Assembly: GCA_018873245.2 (NCBI GenBank)
Contig: JAEMBT020000001.1
Span: forward strand, 7,732,220-7,796,219
Length of the DNA stretch: 64,000 bases
From: Archegozetes longisetosus
Taxonomy: Eukaryota; Arthropoda; Arachnida; Sarcoptiformes; Trhypochthoniidae
Reading direction: 5' to 3'
In this document: in pieces, positions 55,375 to 64,000 of the stretch
Layout of the letters: each line of letters opens with the position of its first letter
Numbering within the stretch: the stretch's first letter is position 1
The notes under the pieces: generated by a model
What the model was told of the DNA's origin: nothing
The model's input: only the letters and a program-made list of their open reading frames with translations
The model's database searches: none
Made by a program: the position numbers and the translations under genes

Positions 55375-56323
55375 CCATTAAGGGACACCACCATTAAGGG
55401 ACACTAATGCTAGACTTTAGGACACTGTAAATAAAAGCCATGCTTTGAAGTTTGGGACAAGTATAACATTTGGGACGATTCAGCCTATACTCAGCCTGAA
55501 ATATAACTTAATAATAGTCTATATTGAAGTCATTTATTTTTATATTTATAATTAAATTGTGCCAAAAGATAAATAAATATGACGAGTATTTGAAAAAGCG
55601 AAAGGTCTTTGTGGGTTAATTTTTATTTATTTTAAAAAAATTTAATAGAAAAAATCTAGTCTCAAAACTATAAGTTTAGAGTTTTGTATTTTCCCATTAG
55701 ATTAATTTTATTAATGTTTTATTTGATTTAATTAAAAAATTCAAAAAAAAGTAAAAAATTTAGTTCCAAAAAATTTTTTAATTAAGATTATTCATTACGA
55801 GGGCAATACTTTTGATGAAAATTATTTTGTATTTATAGTTTATTTTATATTTTAAAGAGCTATTAAAATACACTATCGGTCATAAGTAGTCTTACCCTCT
55901 TCTAACTTTCGATAGGAGAGCTCTACAATTCTGTAATTTTATATACAAGTTGAGTATCAAAATGCTGATCATGGACCAAATTTCACGAATGTAGAGTCAC
56001 TCAATTTTGAGTTTATTATTATCATTATTAACGAAATTTAATTTATGATCAGCATTTTGATACTTCAATACAAAACTACATAATTGTAGAGCTCTTCTAT
56101 CAAAAGTTAGAGGGGTAGGAATACTTATGACCTGCAGTGTAGATGTTTTTCTTAATAATTTTTTTCTTAAACTTAATAACACTAGTTTTTAAATAAATGG
56201 GACAATAAAGGTTCATGATATTCGACTCCTTTTTATTGGGACGTTATCGAACATCATGGACCTTTGTATGAGTGTCTATTTTTATACTACGTACTGTCCC
56301 TTAATGGTGGTGTCCCCTAATGC
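55375..56323. mobile_element. Tc1/mariner/pogo-like non-autonomous element
   Basis: Ends CCATTAAGGGACACCACC and its inverse (GGTGGTGTCCCCTAATGC) bound 949 bp between TA dinucleotides (55373-55374 and 56324-56325). The terminus contains the ATTAAGGGACA motif twice. The interior is non-coding and hosts another MITE. Confidence 0.75.
55871..56139. mobile_element. Nested Tc1-like MITE, fold-back
   Basis: Starts CACTATCGGTCATAAGTA and ends TACTTATGACCTGCAGTG, flanked by TA on both sides (55869-55870 and 56140-56141). Arms of about 90-100 bp pair almost throughout around a central loop, and GAGTATCAAAATGCTGATCA has its inverse at about 56046. Confidence 0.8.
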
Positions 56324-58199
56324 TATTATTCCGATATTCACAAAAGATTAAGCAGTTTGATTGCATTGTCCGTTATTTTTTATAAATAAATAATTTCGAT
56401 GATATTCTATCGATCGAAATTGAACTTCAATCACTTATTCAACACTAATGTGTTCAGAAAAACGTGAGACATTCATTGATTAAACTATTTTCTAAACCAA
56501 TATATAAGACACAAACTATGGATATTCATGTACTGTACTGTACAGTGAGTCCTGAAAGTCTGCTAATATATGTAAGAAAGTTTTCCATTATTTAAATCTA
56601 ATGCTTGACTTAATGTGCAAACCTGAGCCACACACATGGTTTTCATTCTATTACTATTTTTAGAATAAGAAATATGAAACACAATCGGAACGAAGCTAAC
56701 ATAATCTTGGCTCAGATTTGTAACATAAGTAAAATCTTACCAAAATTTGAAACATTGTAATGGTTCAAAATCATTATTTTATGTCCTCATGGTCCATCAT
56801 AAACTGAACCATAAACTAAATGAAAAACTACTATTCAATAAATTACATATTTTAGTTATTTCACATAAACAAATTTCTAATTTTTGTTAAATATCGGAAA
56901 ATTTTATTTTATAACCCGTTATTTTTAAAAATTGAACAAAGTTAATAATGAATTTATCCTAATTTAAATCATAACTCCCAAAGTGAGGATGCTGTTTATT
57001 CTATGAGTGCATTAAAAATTGTTATCAATATTCAGACATTGGCAATAACTGAGTTACCAACAACAGGTATAACTTAAGTGTTAAGCAAAAAAAAATAATT
57101 GAAGTACTATTAAGAAAAATTTTCTGAAATTAGAGAAAATATTGATAAATTATGGTAAATTTTAAAAGTAAAAAGAATTAAAGATCTCATCTCTACATTC
57201 ATGTCAATATATTATAAAGCAAAGTAAGTTTACAATAAATACCTAAAAGTAGCGAATATTTTTACACAAGGCTTGGCTCATAGAAAAGTGGCAATTATAA
57301 TGATCATGCATATTCATCTCAGGTTGCTAAGAAATAAATTAAAACAATTGTAACCTTATAGTGGTACTAACATTGAGTCTGAAATGGAAAGAATTCAGAT
57401 TCATTATGTAGGAGTCAATATTTATTTAATAGCTATAACATACATATAATACAAATGCAAATGTATTCTTTAATGACAATCATATGAAAAAATTTGCTTA
57501 CTAAACCTTATTTTCTAAAAATTTAAGATGTTTAATAGCCACTAGATTTAATTCAAAATACTTTTATATAAATTTCATGCAGATCCTTAAAAGTAGTAAA
57601 CTATCTAATAACCTAATTTGAAGTAAGTAAGCAAAAATGAATAGTTAATAAAAGCAAACGAGAAATCTTTTTTATTTTTAAATTGGTTAAATAATAAATT
57701 TAGAATTTTGGATATTTTGTATTTGCCATTTGTTTATTATATTGAACTCAATATTGTATTGATGAAGGTTAGAAACATAACTGATGTTAGTATTGGATTC
57801 TAAATTAAATTGCCATAGATAATCATCTTTTATCCCTTTGCTGCTTCCTTGAGAAAATTATAGTGATTTAACAAAAATAATGCTCACACTTGAATGAAAC
57901 AATTCTAATATATGTGACTATTAATTAAATAAATTAAGATATTAAATACACGATGAGCTAATCGAATCTAATATAGCTTCGATTGTTATCATGAAACATG
58001 ATATCAATGATGATATACAAATAGTTATAATTGACTTTATACTTGATGCAGATATTTTAATGAACAGCTTAGAATTATTTGTGTATAAGTGCAATAATCT
58101 TTGTTTGAGAAATTAATGTAGTTTAACGATCAAGAGAAATAAGAGATATAGGAAAAACTAAACCATATTATTATTGATTTCAAGAACATGTCTTAAAAT
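56324..58199. other. Non-coding AT-rich region
   Basis: No gene, hairpin or repeat was recognised here. The left part may include 3' sequence of older insertions. Confidence 0.45.
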
Positions 58200-58209
58200 A
58201 TACAATAAT

Positions 58210-59406
58210 TTAAAAATAATTATTTAAAGATTTTACAAATTTTTTAAGATTACATTCATTTCGTATGTTTTGAGGCAAATCATTGAAGAGAGTTACTGAA
58301 ATGTCAAATAAATGCTTATCAGATTTTGAAATCCTATTTATTTTCTTTTTGCACTTAATTCCATGCCTTGAAGTTTCATAAAATTCAATATTACTGAACC
58401 ACTCATTTTTTATTTCGGGAAACCTTTGCTTAATTTTGAAAAACAATTTTAAGATCTGTATTTTTCTTCTCTTTTCCAATGAATCAATTTTCAAAAATTT
58501 AAGTCTTTTCTCATAATTTAATTCAAATTTTCCTAATTTAAAACAGATGAATTTAGAGATTTTACGTTGAATTTTCTCTAGTCTATCAATTTGTGTTGCG
58601 TTATATGTAAGACAGAGATTACTGTACTCTAAAATCGGTAAAATATAAGTTTGATATAGCTTCAAAAGTATCTTTCCATTAACTCTTTTGCAGATATATT
58701 TCAAGATATAAAACTTTTTTATAGCTTTTTCAGAAACGATATCTATATGTTTATTAAAGTTCATTCTTGAATCATAAATGATACCAACGTGTTTGTGAAA
58801 ATCTATATTTTTAATTACTAAACCATTTAATTTATATGCAAACAATTCACTATTTGTTGTTGATATTCTCAGATATTCGCATTTATCTGCATTTAATTTT
58901 AGTGAATTATTTTCACAAAAATTTAAAACTATATTTAGGTCTGACTGAAGAATATCACAATCTTTATTATTAGCAATAATTCTCATTAAAATCATATCAT
59001 CAGCGAATTTGAATATAAAACTTTGAATGCTATGAACTATATCTGCTATGTAAATATTAAAAAGAGTTGGGCTTAAAACTCCGCCTTGTAAGACTCCCGA
59101 AATAACATTTATTACATCAGAACAACAATCGTTATATTTAACAATTTGTTGTCTATCTTTAAAACTATCATAAATTATATCATAAAAAAGTCCATGAATG
59201 TTATATAAGTTTAGTTTTTTCAAAAGTCTTTGATGCGAGACTGAATCAAATGCATCGGATAAGTCCAGAAAAATAACATCAATTCCTGTAATTTTTTTAT
59301 TAAATGCTTCAAAAATGACTTTTTGCATATCAATATGTGAATGATTTATTCCTCTGCCTATTCTATATCCATATTGACATTCAGGAATGATTTGATTTGA
59401 CTCCAA
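58210..59406 (-). CDS. LINE reverse transcriptase, C-terminal part (398 codons)
   Basis: The open frame begins at the fingers (ECQYGYRIGRGINHSH) and contains motif A (VIFLDLSDAFDSVSH, first catalytic Asp). The block SGVLQGGVLSPTLFNIYI and the FADD active site follow. The thumb starts LKLNADKCEYL, and a long C-terminal region ends near FVKSLNNYF. All catalytic residues are present. The missing N-terminal part lies in the overlapping frame 59358-59948, so one frameshift near 59380 breaks the polymerase. The wording suits the CR1/L2/jockey group. Nearer assignment needs a tree. Confidence 0.85.
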   Translation of the reverse strand: MESNQIIPECQYGYRIGRGINHSHIDMQKVIFEAFNKKITGIDVIFLDLSDAFDSVSHQRLLKKLNLYNIHGLFYDIIYDSFKDRQQIVKYNDCCSDVINVISGVLQGGVLSPTLFNIYIADIVHSIQSFIFKFADDMILMRIIANNKDCDILQSDLNIVLNFCENNSLKLNADKCEYLRISTTNSELFAYKLNGLVIKNIDFHKHVGIIYDSRMNFNKHIDIVSEKAIKKFYILKYICKRVNGKILLKLYQTYILPILEYSNLCLTYNATQIDRLEKIQRKISKFICFKLGKFELNYEKRLKFLKIDSLEKRRKIQILKLFFKIKQRFPEIKNEWFSNIEFYETSRHGIKCKKKINRISKSDKHLFDISVTLFNDLPQNIRNECNLKKFVKSLNNYF

Positions 59407-59948
59407 AAAGGCAATAATTTATTTAACAAGATTGTTTCAAAAATTCTATAGATGTTTGACTGAACAGATATACAGCGATAGGAATTGAATAAATGCTTAT
59501 TTTTATTACTTTTAAGGACAGGACTGACAATTGATTTTTTCATTTGAATTGGAATTTTTCTAAATTCAATAATTCTATTAAATAAACAAAATAAGAGTTT
59601 TGAACATCCATTCAGACAATTCTTAATAACTGAATTCCTAATATACGTTAGACCTTCAGACTTGTTATAATTGAATTTTCTAAGAGAAACTAAAATATCA
59701 TTCATTGAAATCTCTAAGTCTTCTAATTTTCCGGGAAAACTTCTCGAAATATTCACTTCATCAGAATCATTAGTTAAACAAAATTTTGATTCAAATATAT
59801 TTTTAAAATTTTCAACAATTAATTGATTACTTTGAATATTATTTCCAAAATTATCAATGAAAGACATAATATTAGATGTTTTTAAATTGTATTTTATTCT
59901 TCTATAAAGCGAAGAAAAATTGTCTGATTTTTCAATTAATTTATTCAT
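59358..59948 (-). pseudogene. LINE polymerase N-terminal part, separated by a frameshift
   Basis: It contains the conserved NYNKSEGLTYIRNSVIKNC and IPIQMKKSIVSPVLKS, the pre-palm motifs 0 and 1 region, and ends with NVNMDIE after the frame is lost. Together with 58210-59406 it covers a complete reverse transcriptase domain. Confidence 0.8.
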
Positions 59949-60321
59949 TTTATTTGTTTCATAATTTTCTATTTTTATTCTTATTCTTTCGGTTAAAAAG
60001 TCATATTTTTCTGAGAAATTTTCTTTTTTGAGTGATATTTAAGTAGTTTTCTTCTCTGTTTAATGAGAATTGATATATATTTGTTATATTTTGTATTTTG
60101 TTTAGTTTTAATTTCAAGGGTTTTTATATTTTTTCAAAAATAGTATGAAATTTATTCATTATTAGTTCATAAAGCATATCAATGCTATCTGAATTTGCAG
60201 TCAAATCAAACCAATCAATAGAAAATAACTCTTCATTTAGTTTTGTTAGATTTATTGGATTTAAGTCTAACTTTTGATAGTTTTCTTTTTATCTTCTTTT
60301 TCTCAAAACTTATATTGAATA

Positions 60322-60657
60322 TCAAAGACAAGTGATCACAATTTTTGAAATATTAGGAATTATTCGCAAATTTTTGATTAAATCTCTATTGTTTGTAAAA
60401 AATATATCTAATAATGATTTTGGATTAGAGGCCGGATATGTCGGCTCTTCAATAATCTGTTCTAAACCATAAAATAAGAACATTTCTCTAACTCTCTTTG
60501 CCTCAGATTCATATACATTTGTTTTAATAAAATCAATGTTAAGATCGCCTAAAAAACATATAATATCATAAAAACTTATATCGATTTGACTGAAATGCAT
60601 ATTTAAATACTGCTTAAAATTAAGGTTAAGATTGGGGGGTCTATAAAGTGTGGACAT
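60322..60657 (-). pseudogene. LINE endonuclease, C-terminal part
   Basis: It shows STLYRPPN and FLGDLNID (catalytic Asp/Asn pair of the endonuclease fold), followed by SLLDIFFTN. The final SDH region is not in this frame, so the domain is broken near 60325. Confidence 0.8.
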
Positions 60658-60806
60658 TAGAATGCGGTGATTTTGTAAAATATTTCAACGAAAACATCTT
60701 CAAAATCAGAATCAATAAATTTTTGAGAGCATTTATAATTATTTTTACAGCTATCAGAACCCCTCCCCTCTGGTTTCTCTATCTCTTCTAAAGAAATAAA
60801 AATTTT

Positions 60807-61055
60807 CTAAAATAATATTATCCGAATATGGTTTTTAAGCCAGCTTTCATTGATAATGATGATATCTATATTGTGTTGAATTATCATAGCTTTGAATTCA
60901 TTAATTTTGTTTGCAATACTTCTTGCATTAGTAAAAAAAACTTTTATATGTCTTACTGTCTGAAGCCGTTCATCATTTCTTGAGATATATGAAGAGGATT
61001 GACAGATATTAACTTCTGTAAAGGAGGTCCCGGATATTGACTGATTGGATTCCAT
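60807..61055 (-). pseudogene. LINE ORF2 start and endonuclease N-terminal part
   Basis: An ATG at 61055 begins the second ORF. FFTNARSIANKINEF and IIIINESWL are the first two endonuclease motifs, the latter with the catalytic Glu. The next motif lies in another frame. The ATG overlaps the end of the zinc-knuckle ORF in a different frame. Confidence 0.8.
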
Positions 61056-61059
61056 AAAA

Positions 61060-61245
61060 AAGTGTTTGCATTTGAGGGAAACTTATTATTCATTAATCGA
61101 TTTCTGTTGCGATAGTATTGGCTTTGATTGTATTGATTGTTGTATTGCCTGCTATTTTGTTTGTTATTCCAGTTATTATTTTTGTTATGATAGCAGTTGT
61201 ATGAGAGATGACTAACTTTGCCACAAATCCAACACTTTTTATCAC
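61060..61245 (-). pseudogene. LINE ORF1 C-terminal fragment with CCHC zinc knuckle
   Basis: CWICGKVSHLSYNC (61234-61193) is a perfect C-x2-C-x4-H-x4-C knuckle, used by ORF1 proteins to bind RNA. An Asn/Gln/Tyr-rich tail follows and runs past the ORF2 start. The part upstream of 61245 is not recognisable, so ORF1 is truncated. Confidence 0.7.
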
Positions 61246-61442
61246 TTCTATTCTATATATCCAAATATAAGTGAAATAAAGCTCGAACAGAGAGTGATTT
61301 GAATAACAAGAGTGAAGTGAATTGCTTTTAATTTAAGAAATAGCATTTCAATGATCTCACTATAAATAATCTGATGAACGATCTCCAGAACTTCGTTTCG
61401 ATGAAAAATATATTTCATGTATATTTTCGAGTTAGCTATAAG

Positions 61443-63725
61443 TTAACACAAAATATGAAATATTTTTGTTGATATTTTCCTTAATAATGACATGAAATGG
61501 ACCAAAGAAACGGGCGATAATCCAAACCACAATCCCATAACTCCTCCAAAATTATAGATCAATTGATATATATCTGTCTTTAAAGTCTCGGTATATCTCA
61601 TGTGATGAGAACTAATTGGTATTAACTTAAGTTTTGTTGAGTTGAATGAATTTGATGATTGACTTCTAACATCATAACGAATCAAATTACATTCAACACC
61701 ACATTTCGATTCGCATAAATGTATATTCTCTTTTACTAATGAATAATTGATATATAAATTCATCCCACAAAATTTGAATTGTTTTTTAACTAAATGTTCA
61801 TTTAAATCAATGAAGTAGAGAGTGCTTAATGAAATTAAACATTTGTATTCGCGAATAGAAAAATCGATGAAACAATTCGATCGACAATATTCAAGGTTAA
61901 AATTTGAAAATGCTATCTGATCGTTTGCTGACGTGTCACAAAAGTACTTGTTTCTCAACTGTTTTTGTACTGAATAAGAATTATAGAATATATTTTTTTC
62001 GGTATAGTTCCCGAAATTAGTGTATTCTAAGTTAACTCGACTAAACGAGCCAATTAATATAAAAAATTGCTCAATAATTAAAGGGAATTCAAATATTACG
62101 TAATCCAAATTGTGTTCCATACCGGCATTGAATAATAATTCCTTATAGCTTTCATTTAAATTGGTAAAAAGAAAATGCCCGCTGCAGAAATAACTTGGGA
62201 AAAATCTAATATCAGGTTTTGGACATGAAATTTCCAAATTTTTGATTATGATTTTACAGGATATATCTGAAAGTTTATTATCAAAATACTCATAAAATTC
62301 TTCAAATTTTCCTTTATTCAACATTTTATAAAAGAATTCAATATAAGGTCTAAATTTTAGTTTATTCTTTTCTCCAGTGTTTGGTTCATCAAATGCGGTC
62401 GTTTGATTTAGAAAATTATTCTCAATTCTCTTAAGAATTTTGATTTTGTAAAGATCTAATCCAATAGCTAGTTTAGGTATTATTTTTATTTGTTTGATAT
62501 CAAGACGAGTGATTGTTTCTTCTTCTAAAAAATTGTCGACAACTTCTTTCAATTGATATGACATAAGAAATATGAATATTACCTTTACTATTGTAATTAA
62601 TATGCGAGTGATTTTAATATTCGATACACTTTCGATGACACATGTGTCATTCATGTGAGTTATTATTAATAACACAGAGAATGAATTGAATATTTTAGTA
62701 ATTAATTGAAATAAAGGAATTCCGAACCACATCACGAACAATGATCCAATTGAACACATAAGTCCAATTAGTTCCGTTTTTGGACTATGGGAATAAATCA
62801 TTTCTTCTACAGGCAATTTAAGAATAAATAAGTCCTGTTCTCCTTCGGTCAACTGAGTCTTTTTCATTTCAGTTCTTTTTATTTTGATATAATATCTATT
62901 GACACAATTTTTTCTACAAATCTTTTTCAAGCGATTGATGTCAGATTGAATTTCACACATTCTATTTTTGCAAAAAACTTTGTTTGAACTATTGAGATTA
63001 CTACTAGTATAAAACCATTTTGAATGACATTTACATTTCTTGAACTCTTCATTCATCATATATTTGACGAAACAGTCTTCTTGAGATTTTGGTTGATCAT
63101 TGCCTGCTGAAGTTATTTCATAATTTGAACAGTCCGTTTGATAAGGAAATGGTAATAATATTTCGTGTGTAACAATAATTCCAATAACATAACTTATGCC
63201 TTCTTTTAATTTGATATAATCATTAAACAAATTCGGAGGTGTTTTAGTTCTGTGAATATTTAGCAGTAGGCGTGAAATATTTAGCATTTCAAAATTTTCA
63301 AATTCAGTCCAAATTTTAATACGAAAATATTTTTCAATCACTTCAAAATTGTCTGTCAATTGACTGAAGAGTGTTAAGCATATTTGTCCATTTGGTGAGA
63401 CGCTCGTAATTTTTTCAGAGATTATTGTACTTTTTTCTAAATTTTTCTGAAATCCAACTTCACATTTTATATTGAGATCAAGTGAATTTTGAATTTTCAT
63501 GAATTCTACAAGGTTATTCTGAATTTTGCTCTCGCGATCAGTGCATAAAGTAATAGCTGGTAACTCCTGTTGAATTACTTCAAATTTCAAATCAACAACA
63601 GTCTTATAACTCAAATAATTAATAGTCAAATTAACAGCTTGGTATGTGAATATAATAAGTGCAATTATACTTCCGATTTTTCTCAATGACAATAATTTAG
63701 AAATTTCCCTCCAATATCCAGACAT
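61443..63725 (-). CDS. Tandem DEG/ENaC protein: two channel subunits in one 760-residue chain
   Basis: One uninterrupted frame encodes two DEG/ENaC-like units. Unit 1 has TM1 at about 16-38, QELPAITLC at 53-61, a cysteine-rich ectodomain (CFVKYMMNEEFKKCKC at 218-233), and TM2 at about 316-345 with FVMWFGIP. A linker of about 25 residues leads to unit 2, with TM1 at about 371-392, an ectodomain with CRSNCF and CESKCGVEC, and TM2 at about 719-745 with FGGVMGLWFGLS. The topology in-TM-out-TM-in fits twice, placing the linker in the cytoplasm. Single subunits in this window are 477-484 residues, so this is not one enlarged subunit. Unit 1 has G-I-P where the selectivity filter G-x-S is expected; unit 2 keeps G-L-S but lacks the post-TM1 PAITxC motif. 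The start ATG at 63725 gives a short cytoplasmic leader as in relatives. Confidence 0.85.
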   Translation of the reverse strand: MSGYWREISKLLSLRKIGSIIALIIFTYQAVNLTINYLSYKTVVDLKFEVIQQELPAITLCTDRESKIQNNLVEFMKIQNSLDLNIKCEVGFQKNLEKSTIISEKITSVSPNGQICLTLFSQLTDNFEVIEKYFRIKIWTEFENFEMLNISRLLLNIHRTKTPPNLFNDYIKLKEGISYVIGIIVTHEILLPFPYQTDCSNYEITSAGNDQPKSQEDCFVKYMMNEEFKKCKCHSKWFYTSSNLNSSNKVFCKNRMCEIQSDINRLKKICRKNCVNRYYIKIKRTEMKKTQLTEGEQDLFILKLPVEEMIYSHSPKTELIGLMCSIGSLFVMWFGIPLFQLITKIFNSFSVLLIITHMNDTCVIESVSNIKITRILITIVKVIFIFLMSYQLKEVVDNFLEEETITRLDIKQIKIIPKLAIGLDLYKIKILKRIENNFLNQTTAFDEPNTGEKNKLKFRPYIEFFYKMLNKGKFEEFYEYFDNKLSDISCKIIIKNLEISCPKPDIRFFPSYFCSGHFLFTNLNESYKELLFNAGMEHNLDYVIFEFPLIIEQFFILIGSFSRVNLEYTNFGNYTEKNIFYNSYSVQKQLRNKYFCDTSANDQIAFSNFNLEYCRSNCFIDFSIREYKCLISLSTLYFIDLNEHLVKKQFKFCGMNLYINYSLVKENIHLCESKCGVECNLIRYDVRSQSSNSFNSTKLKLIPISSHHMRYTETLKTDIYQLIYNFGGVMGLWFGLSPVSLVHFMSLLRKISTKIFHILC

Positions 63726-64000
63726 ATTTTCATAATAGAAATCTAATATATAATTTTGAATGTATTGATTTGTCGGTCAATTCAATTAGAGCTTAAAACT
63801 ACTTTTTCGATTAGTAAAGTACTAGCAATATATTTTAAGCCAATACAAGTTAGTAACACTTTTAGTTAAGCAATTACTGTAATCCTGATCAAATCTTTTT
63901 TGAATATACATTTTTCAACATCTGAAAGTAGTAAAACTACCTCATATTTTCAATCTCATAACAAAATTTTCACAAAATAATATGAAAATTGTACTCACAT
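63726..64000. other. Upstream region of the tandem channel gene
   Basis: AT-rich, no clear TATA box or repeat. The window ends here, so an upstream non-coding exon cannot be excluded. Confidence 0.4.

Larger units (their letters stand above)
58200..61245 (-). mobile_element. CR1/jockey-group LINE, nearly full-length but broken
   Basis: On the - strand the order is a CCHC-zinc-knuckle ORF1 end, an endonuclease in pieces, and a reverse transcriptase. The 5' end is truncated upstream of the zinc knuckle. There is no long poly-A tail at 58200. It sits 200 bp downstream of the tandem channel gene and in the same orientation. Confidence 0.8.

Noticed and set aside
61443..63725. Tandem channel as an assembly join of two genes
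   Set aside because: The two units differ strongly in sequence and the linker is open and unique, so a collapse or duplication artefact is unlikely; still worth checking with reads.

Overview
This is an AT-rich eukaryotic window, most likely from an arthropod nuclear genome. The best guess is an acariform mite. It has short introns (55-92 bp), TATA/Inr promoters of arthropod type, a soluble UDP-glycosyltransferase lacking a membrane anchor, an expanded local family of DEG/ENaC channel genes, and many DNA transposons and LINEs. The species cannot be fixed from the sequence, and no bacterial operon, rRNA, tRNA or CRISPR was seen.

Region 1 (1-23,682) is a mobile-element complex. Two nearly identical 4.93-kb arms (437-5372 and 18754-23682) lie in inverted orientation, and each carries a broken R1-like LINE. 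The left arm ends exactly where a 7.9-kb element with terminal inverted repeats begins (5373-13290). That element encodes a Merlin/IS1016-type DDE transposase (11893-12990). Its long non-coding part holds four head-to-head promoter modules with TATA boxes, CCAAT boxes, arrays of a short repeated motif and conserved stem-loops. Between the element and the right arm lie a small cysteine-rich secreted-peptide gene (13624-13913) and MITE-like debris.

Region 2 (24,369-34,261) is a DEG/ENaC channel cluster on the + strand: one pseudogene, one intact gene, one relic and one more intact gene. A hAT remnant with perfect target-site duplications and a pogo/Tigger-like MITE are interspersed.

Region 3 (35,685-42,706, - strand) has a three-exon gene for an unrecognised glycine-rich, alternating-pattern protein whose first intron is full of MITEs, and a two-exon UDP-glycosyltransferase gene.

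Region 4 (44,497-50,489) is a 5,993-bp element with ~270-bp terminal inverted repeats, 5'-AG...CT-3' ends and a 6-bp duplication GTTATA, the signature of Polinton/Maverick elements. It carries a divergent pair (a RING/TRAF-like zinc-finger gene and a coiled-coil gene), a remnant resembling the region before a Polinton-type DNA polymerase, a PC4-like gene, and an IQ-motif exon pair near its end. Most of these contain single-base frame breaks.

Region 5 (52,907-63,725, - strand) has a decayed DEG/ENaC gene, nested Tc1/mariner-like MITEs, a CR1/jockey-group LINE, and a 760-codon open reading frame that appears to join two complete DEG/ENaC subunits head to tail. This natural tandem channel and the promoter array inside the Merlin element are the most unusual objects in the window.
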